NCBI GenBank assembly: GCA_016210805.1
Contig: JACQTL010000369.1
Coordinates: 1-12,848 of the forward strand
DNA from: Actinomycetota bacterium
GTDB taxonomy: Bacteria; Actinomycetota; UBA4738; G016210805
Direction: 5' to 3'
Length of the DNA stretch: 12,848 nucleotides
Within the stretch, counting starts at the first letter, position 1, and every line of letters begins with the position of its first letter. The notes under the pieces are model-generated. The model ran no database searches. It was not told the DNA's origin and saw nothing but the letters and a program-made list of their open reading frames with translations. Shown in pieces: positions 11,483 through 12,848 of this stretch. Both the position numbers and the translations under genes were made by a program.

Positions 11483-12848
11483 TCAGGCGTAGAGCCGGTC
11501 TATCTCGTCCGCGTACTTCTCGTGGACCACCCGCCGCTTGAGCTTGAGGGTCGGCGTGAGCTCCTCGGAGTCCACCGTCCACTCCGTGGGGAGGATGGCG
11601 AACCGCTTGACCGCCTCGGCCTGAGAGACGTGCTGGTTCGCGTCGTCCACGGCCCGCTGGACCTCCTCGCGGACCCTGTGGTCGACAGCCAGCTCGGAGA
11701 GCGAGGAGAACGCGATCCCCCGCTCGCGCGCCCACCCCGGGGCCACCTCGCCGTCCAGCACGACCAGGGCGGCGACGTACGGGCGCCGGTCGCCGACCAC
11801 GCAGGCTTGACCGACCAGGGGATGCCGCTTGAGGAGGCTCTCCAGGTTCGCCGGGGAAACGTTCTTGCCCCCGGCCGTGATGAGCAGCTCCTTCTTGCGG
11901 TCCACGATCCGGAGGTGGCCGCGCTCGTCGAACGCCCCCACGTCCCCGGTGTGCAGCCAGCCCTCCGCGTCGAACGTCTCGGCGGTCTTCTCCGGGTCCC
12001 TGTAGTAGCCGGGGCTCACCACGCCGCCCCGGACCAGGACCTCGCCGTCCTCGGCCAGGCGGACCTCCACCCCGGGCAGGGGGACCCCCACCGTCCCGAG
12101 ACGGACCGCCCCCGGCCGGTTCGAGGTGGCCGGCCCGGTGTCCTCGGTCATCCCGTAGATCTCGTGGAGGACGATCCCGATCGCGGCGAAGAACTCCAGG
12201 GTGTCGATCGATATGGGAGCGGCCGCCGTGGCGGCCAGGACGCAGCGGTCCAGCCCCAGCTTGTGGCGGATCTTCGAGAACACGAGCCTGTCGAACAGGG
12301 CCCGCTTGGCCCGTAGCCCGGCGGGCACCGGCTTCCCGGCCTGCTCCAGGCGGACGGCCCGCCTGCCGGCCTCGATCGCCTGGAGGGCGATCCTCCGCTT
12401 GCGCTCGTTCGGCTCCTCGGCCAGTGCGGCCATGACCCCGGCCTGGACCTTCTCCCAGACCCTGGGGACGCCGAAGAACACCTCGGGCCGGACCTCCTCC
12501 ACGACCTCGATGAACCGGAGGATGTCGGGGGCCATGTGGACGTGGGCCGCCTTCCGGATGGCCAGATACAGGCTGGCCACGCGCTCCGCGATGTGGGCCA
12601 GCGGGAGGTAGGAGACCGCCCGGAGCCCGTCGGGGAGGTGGGGGGCCACGCGGACCAGCGACTCGGCGGTCCACAGCACGTTCCGGTGGGTGATGACGAC
12701 GCCCTTGGGTGGCCCGGTGGTCCCGGACGTGTAGATCAGGGTCACCGGGTCGTCGGGCTTCGCCCGACTCCACGTCTCCTCGAACCGCTCCAGGCCGCCG
12801 GGCTCGTCCAGCGCGGCCCGGCCCCTGGCCATGAGGTCCTCCCAGGAC
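11483..12848 (-). CDS. Long-chain acyl-CoA synthetase (AMP-binding), 5' end cut by window edge
   Basis: The C-terminal 454 or so residues of an ANL-superfamily ligase most like FadD15/long-chain fatty acyl-CoA synthetases of about 600 residues. The reading frame is open to the window edge (SWEDLMARGRA), so the start is missing. Core motifs are present: P-loop YTSGTTGPPKGV, adenine-site YGMTE, GWLHTGD, hinge DRKKELLITAGGKNVSP and C-terminal LTPTLKLKRR with the catalytic lysine region. The enzyme adenylates a fatty or other carboxylic acid and transfers it to CoA. It runs in the same direction as the importer, but a 114-nt gap with a candidate promoter separates them, so a functional link is not implied. 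Ends in TGA at 11483. Confidence 0.93.
   Translation of the reverse strand, partial: SWEDLMARGRAALDEPGGLERFEETWSRAKPDDPVTLIYTSGTTGPPKGVVITHRNVLWTAESLVRVAPHLPDGLRAVSYLPLAHIAERVASLYLAIRKAAHVHMAPDILRFIEVVEEVRPEVFFGVPRVWEKVQAGVMAALAEEPNERKRRIALQAIEAGRRAVRLEQAGKPVPAGLRAKRALFDRLVFSKIRHKLGLDRCVLAATAAAPISIDTLEFFAAIGIVLHEIYGMTEDTGPATSNRPGAVRLGTVGVPLPGVEVRLAEDGEVLVRGGVVSPGYYRDPEKTAETFDAEGWLHTGDVGAFDERGHLRIVDRKKELLITAGGKNVSPANLESLLKRHPLVGQACVVGDRRPYVAALVVLDGEVAPGWARERGIAFSSLSELAVDHRVREEVQRAVDDANQHVSQAEAVKRFAILPTEWTVDSEELTPTLKLKRRVVHEKYADEIDRLYA

Overview
The window is very GC-rich (clearly above 65% by eye), densely packed and almost entirely coded on the minus strand. It uses many GTG starts, 4-nt ATGA/GTGA stop-start overlaps and AGGAGG-type ribosome sites. 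With a Mer/F420-type luciferase-like oxidoreductase, Phd-VapC and MazF toxin pairs and a FadD15-like acyl-CoA ligase, this points to a high-GC actinobacterium. No rRNA or other taxonomic marker is present, so the placement is an inference.

Layout, read in the direction of minus-strand transcription (right to left). (1) 12848-11483: 3' part of a long-chain acyl-CoA synthetase. (2) A 114-nt gap with a plausible sigma70-type promoter and two palindromes. (3) 11368-6325: an ABC importer (permease, ATPase, permease, NMT1/THI5-like lipoprotein binding protein), then a luciferase-like oxidoreductase and a small membrane protein. (4) 6254-4811: an island with two toxin-antitoxin pairs pointing away from each other, RHH antitoxin-MazF (plus strand) and Phd antitoxin-VapC (minus strand). 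(5) 4663-1: a reductive pyrimidine / beta-alanine catabolic operon: beta-ureidopropionase, class III aminotransferase, a SnoaL-like NTF2 gene broken by an in-frame amber codon, dihydropyrimidinase, and CoA-acylating (methyl)malonate-semialdehyde dehydrogenase, cut by the window edge.

How the genes fit together (inference from families and order): the importer would bring in a pyrimidine-like compound. Dihydropyrimidinase opens the reduced ring, beta-ureidopropionase releases CO2 and ammonia to give beta-alanine, the aminotransferase makes malonate semialdehyde, and MmsA converts that to acetyl-CoA. No dihydropyrimidine dehydrogenase is visible. The luciferase-like oxidoreductase coded with the importer is a candidate, untested, for a reductive or oxidative step on the ring.

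The most striking structural observation is a 40-nt degenerate copy of the 3' end of the luciferase-like gene, in the same orientation, between the two toxin-antitoxin pairs. It suggests that importer and catabolic genes were once contiguous and that the toxin-antitoxin island arose by insertion or recombination at the end of that gene. No rRNA, tRNA, CRISPR array, transposase or integrase was seen. No gene-free stretch exceeds about 160 nt.
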